Source: Apostichopus japonicus
Lineage: Eukaryota; Echinodermata; Holothuroidea; Aspidochirotida; Stichopodidae
Length of the DNA: 64,000 nt
Assembly: GCF_037975245.1 (NCBI RefSeq)
Contig: NC_092571.1
Span: 22,059,917 to 22,123,916, forward strand
Direction: 5' to 3'
The notes under the pieces were generated by a model. The model was not told the DNA's origin. It was given only the letters and a program-made list of their open reading frames with translations, and made no database searches. The position numbers and the translations under genes were made by a program. Shown here piece by piece: positions 61,801-64,000 of the stretch (the stretch's first letter is position 1; the number at the start of each line of letters is the position of its first letter).

Positions 61801-64000
61801 TTGGCGCACTGTGCGAGCTGATGATCGAGACTCTCTTTTGCATCCGTGGTTCGAACCCCGGGTGATGACGTCTTTTACAGCAAGTGCCTACACGGGGAGC
61901 TGTAAGTATTAGTTAATCCACCTAACATCTCAGTCCATACAGTGGCGCGATGGCTTGGCGCACTGTGCGAGATGATGATCGAGACTCTCTTTTGCATCCG
62001 TGGTTCGAACCCCGGGTGATGACGTCTTTTGCCGATCTTTTACAGCAAGTGCCTACACGGGGAGCTGTAAGTATTAGTTAACCCACCTAATATCTCAGTC
62101 CATACAGTGGCGCGATGGCTTGGCGCACTGTGCGAGCTGATGATCGAGACTCTCTTTTGCATCCGTGGTTCGAACCCCGGGTGATGACGTCTTTTACAGC
62201 AAGTGCCTACACGGGGAGCTGTAAGTATTAGTTAATCCACCTAACATCTCAGTCCATACAGTGGCGCGATGGCTTGGCGCACTGTGCGAGCTGATGATCG
62301 AGACTCTCTTTTGCATCCGTGGTTCGAACCCCGGGTGATGACGTCTTTTGCCGATCTTTTACAGCAAGTGCCTACACGGGGAGCTGTAAGTATTAGTTAA
62401 TCCACCTAATATCTCAGTCCATACAGTGGCGCGATGGCTTGGCGCACTGTGCGAGCTGATGATCGAGACTCTCTTTTGCATCCGTGGTTCGAACCCCGGG
62501 TGATGACGTCTTTTACAGCAAGTGCCTACACGGGGAGCTGTGAGTATTAGTTAATCCACCTAATATCTCAGTCCATACAGTGGCGCGATGGCTTGGCGCA
62601 CTGTGCGAGCTGATGATCGAGACTCTCTTTTGCATCCGTGGTTCGAACCCAGGGTGATGACGTCTTTTGCCGATCTTTTACAGCAAGTGCCTACACGGGG
62701 AGCTGTAAGTATTAGTTAACCCACCTAATATCTCAGTCCATACAGTGGCGCGATGGCTTGGCGCACTGTGCGAGCTGATGATCGAGACTCTCTTTTGCAT
62801 CCGTGGTTCGAACCCCGGGTGATGACGTCTTTTACAGCAAGTGCCTACACGGGGAGCTGTAAGTATTAGTTAATCCACCTAACATCTCAGTCCATACAGT
62901 GGCGCGATGGCTTGGCGCACTGTGCGAGCTGATGATCGAGACTCTCTTTTGCATCCGTGGTTCGAACCCCGGGTGATGACGTCTTTTGCCGATCTTTTAC
63001 AGCAAGTGCCTACACGGGGAGCTGTAAGTATTAGTTAATCCACCTAATATCTCAGTCCATACAGTGGCGCGATGGCTTGGCGCACTGTGCGAGCTGATGA
63101 TCGAGACTCTCTTTTGCATCCGTGGTTCGAACCCCGGGTGATGACGTCTTTTACAGCAAGTGCCTACACGGGGAGCTGTAAGTATTAGTTAATCCACCTA
63201 ATATCTCAGTCCATACAGTGGCGCGATGGCTTGGCGCACTGTGCGAGCTGATGATCGAGACTCTCTTTTGCATCCGTGGTTCGAACCCCGGGTGATGACG
63301 TCTTTTGCCGATCTTTTACAGCAAGTGCCTACACGGGGAGCTGTAAGTATTAGTTAATCCACCTAATATCTCAGTCCATACAGTGGCGCGATGGCTTGGC
63401 GCACTGTGCGAGCTGATGATCGAGACTCTCTTTTGCATCCGTGGTTCGAACCCCGGGTGATGACGTCTTTTACAGCAAGTGCCTACACGGGGAGCTGTAA
63501 GTATTAGTTAATCCACCTAACATCTCAGTCCATACAGTGGCGCGATGGCTTGGCGCACTGTGCGAGCTGATGATCGAGACTCTCTTTTGCATCCGTGGTT
63601 CGAACCCCGGGTGATGACGTCTTTTGCCGATCTTTTACAGCAAGTGCCTACACGGGGAGCTGTAAGTATTATTTAATCCACCTAATATCTCAGTCCATAC
63701 AGTGGCGCGATGGCTTGGCGCACTGTGCGAGCTGATGATCGAGACTCTCTTTTGCATCCGTGGTTCGAACCCCGGGTTATGACGTCTTTTACAGCAAGTG
63801 CCTACACGGGGAGCTGTAAGTATTAGTTAATCCACCTAACATCTCAGTCCATACAGTGGCGCGATGGCTTGGCGCACTGTGCGAGCTGATGATCGAGACT
63901 CTCTTTTGCATCCGTGGTTCGAACTCCGGGTGATGACGTCTTTTGCCGATCTTTTACAGCAAGTGCCTACACGGGGAGCTGTAAGTATTAGTTAATCCAC

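Larger units (their letters stand above)
11837..64000 (+). repeat. 52-kb satellite array of 154/165-bp tRNA-like units (about 330 copies)
   Basis: Head-to-tail, all in one orientation, with no interruption to the window end. Successive GTGGCGCG landmarks are 165 bp (12000 to 12165) or 154 bp (12165 to 12319) apart. The long form has 11 extra bases, GCCGATCTTTT, between two TCTTTT copies. Units are nearly identical; substitutions are sparse and shared between units. The unit has an A-box-like TGGCTTGGCGC, a perfect B-box GGTTCGAACCC, SmaI (CCCGGG), AatII (GACGTC) and BstBI (TTCGAA) sites, about 10 CpGs, and stops in all plus-strand frames, so it is not coding. The length is close to one nucleosome. 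By structure (tRNA-like head, unrelated body) it looks like a tandemly amplified SINE. Centromeric or heterochromatic location is possible but not shown. Confidence 0.97.

Noticed and set aside
11837-64000. CRISPR-like array of regular repeats
   Set aside because: There are no unique spacers; the whole 154/165-bp unit repeats, and the context is eukaryotic.
11837-64000. Cluster of functional tRNA genes
   Set aside because: A- and B-box motifs are present but the acceptor halves do not pair, the T-stem has mismatches and no proper anticodon arm forms.
11837-64000. 5S rRNA or snRNA gene repeats
   Set aside because: Promoter-box layout is tRNA-type (A plus B) and the sequence does not resemble 5S or U snRNAs.
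11837-64000. Strict alternation of long and short units linked to the AACATC/AATATC variant
   Set aside because: The association holds in places but breaks in several blocks (for example around 30581-30800).

Overview
The window looks like nuclear DNA of a metazoan, probably an aquatic invertebrate. It has AT-rich flanks, eukaryotic splice-like signals, a C2H2 zinc-finger transposase-like gene, and remnants of several retrotransposon classes (L1/Tx1-like LINE, jockey-like LINE, DIRS-like). No bacterial gene organisation is visible. I cannot name the species.

Layout. Positions 1-970 are non-coding, with an ATT microsatellite and a small palindrome. Positions about 970-5260 hold a minus-strand transcription unit: a CpG-rich candidate promoter and 5' exon (about 4650-5260), an intact 912-residue protein with four C2H2 fingers and a transposase-like body (1637-4375), and a small SAM-like exon (998-1253). 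Positions 5270-6000 hold a G17 tract and little else. Positions about 6000-6443 are a roughly 140-bp tandem repeat rich in CTGTAAA/TTTACAG palindromes; it interrupts a jockey-like reverse transcriptase pseudogene (6444-7446, minus). Positions 7447-8508 are a scrambled patch: a LINE 3'-tail fragment, a DIRS-like RT fragment with a perfect 84-bp internal duplication, and flanking direct and inverted repeats. Positions 8509-11837 are a decayed L1/Tx1-like LINE on the plus strand, with at least four frameshifts and an 86-bp nested insertion.

From 11837 to the end (about 52.2 kb, over 80% of the window) lies one uninterrupted, head-to-tail satellite array of about 330 units. Units come in two lengths, 154 and 165 bp. 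They differ by an 11-bp segment bounded by 6-bp TCTTTT repeats, so one class probably arose from the other by slippage. Each unit carries a tRNA-like head with A-box-like and perfect B-box motifs and a T4 Pol III terminator, so it resembles a whole tRNA-derived SINE amplified in tandem. Most units also carry a good 3' splice site and a perfect GTAAGT 5' splice site 21 nt apart. Diagnostic variants show nested higher-order repeats (periods 792, 969, 1111, 1573, 1606, 1771, 1914, 2827 and 3299 bp), the signature of repeated unequal exchange.

The window is a transposon-rich border next to a large Pol-III-promoter-bearing satellite. The most unusual features are the tRNA/SINE-like satellite itself, its splice-signal pair, and the LINE whose 3' end abuts the A-box of the first satellite unit.
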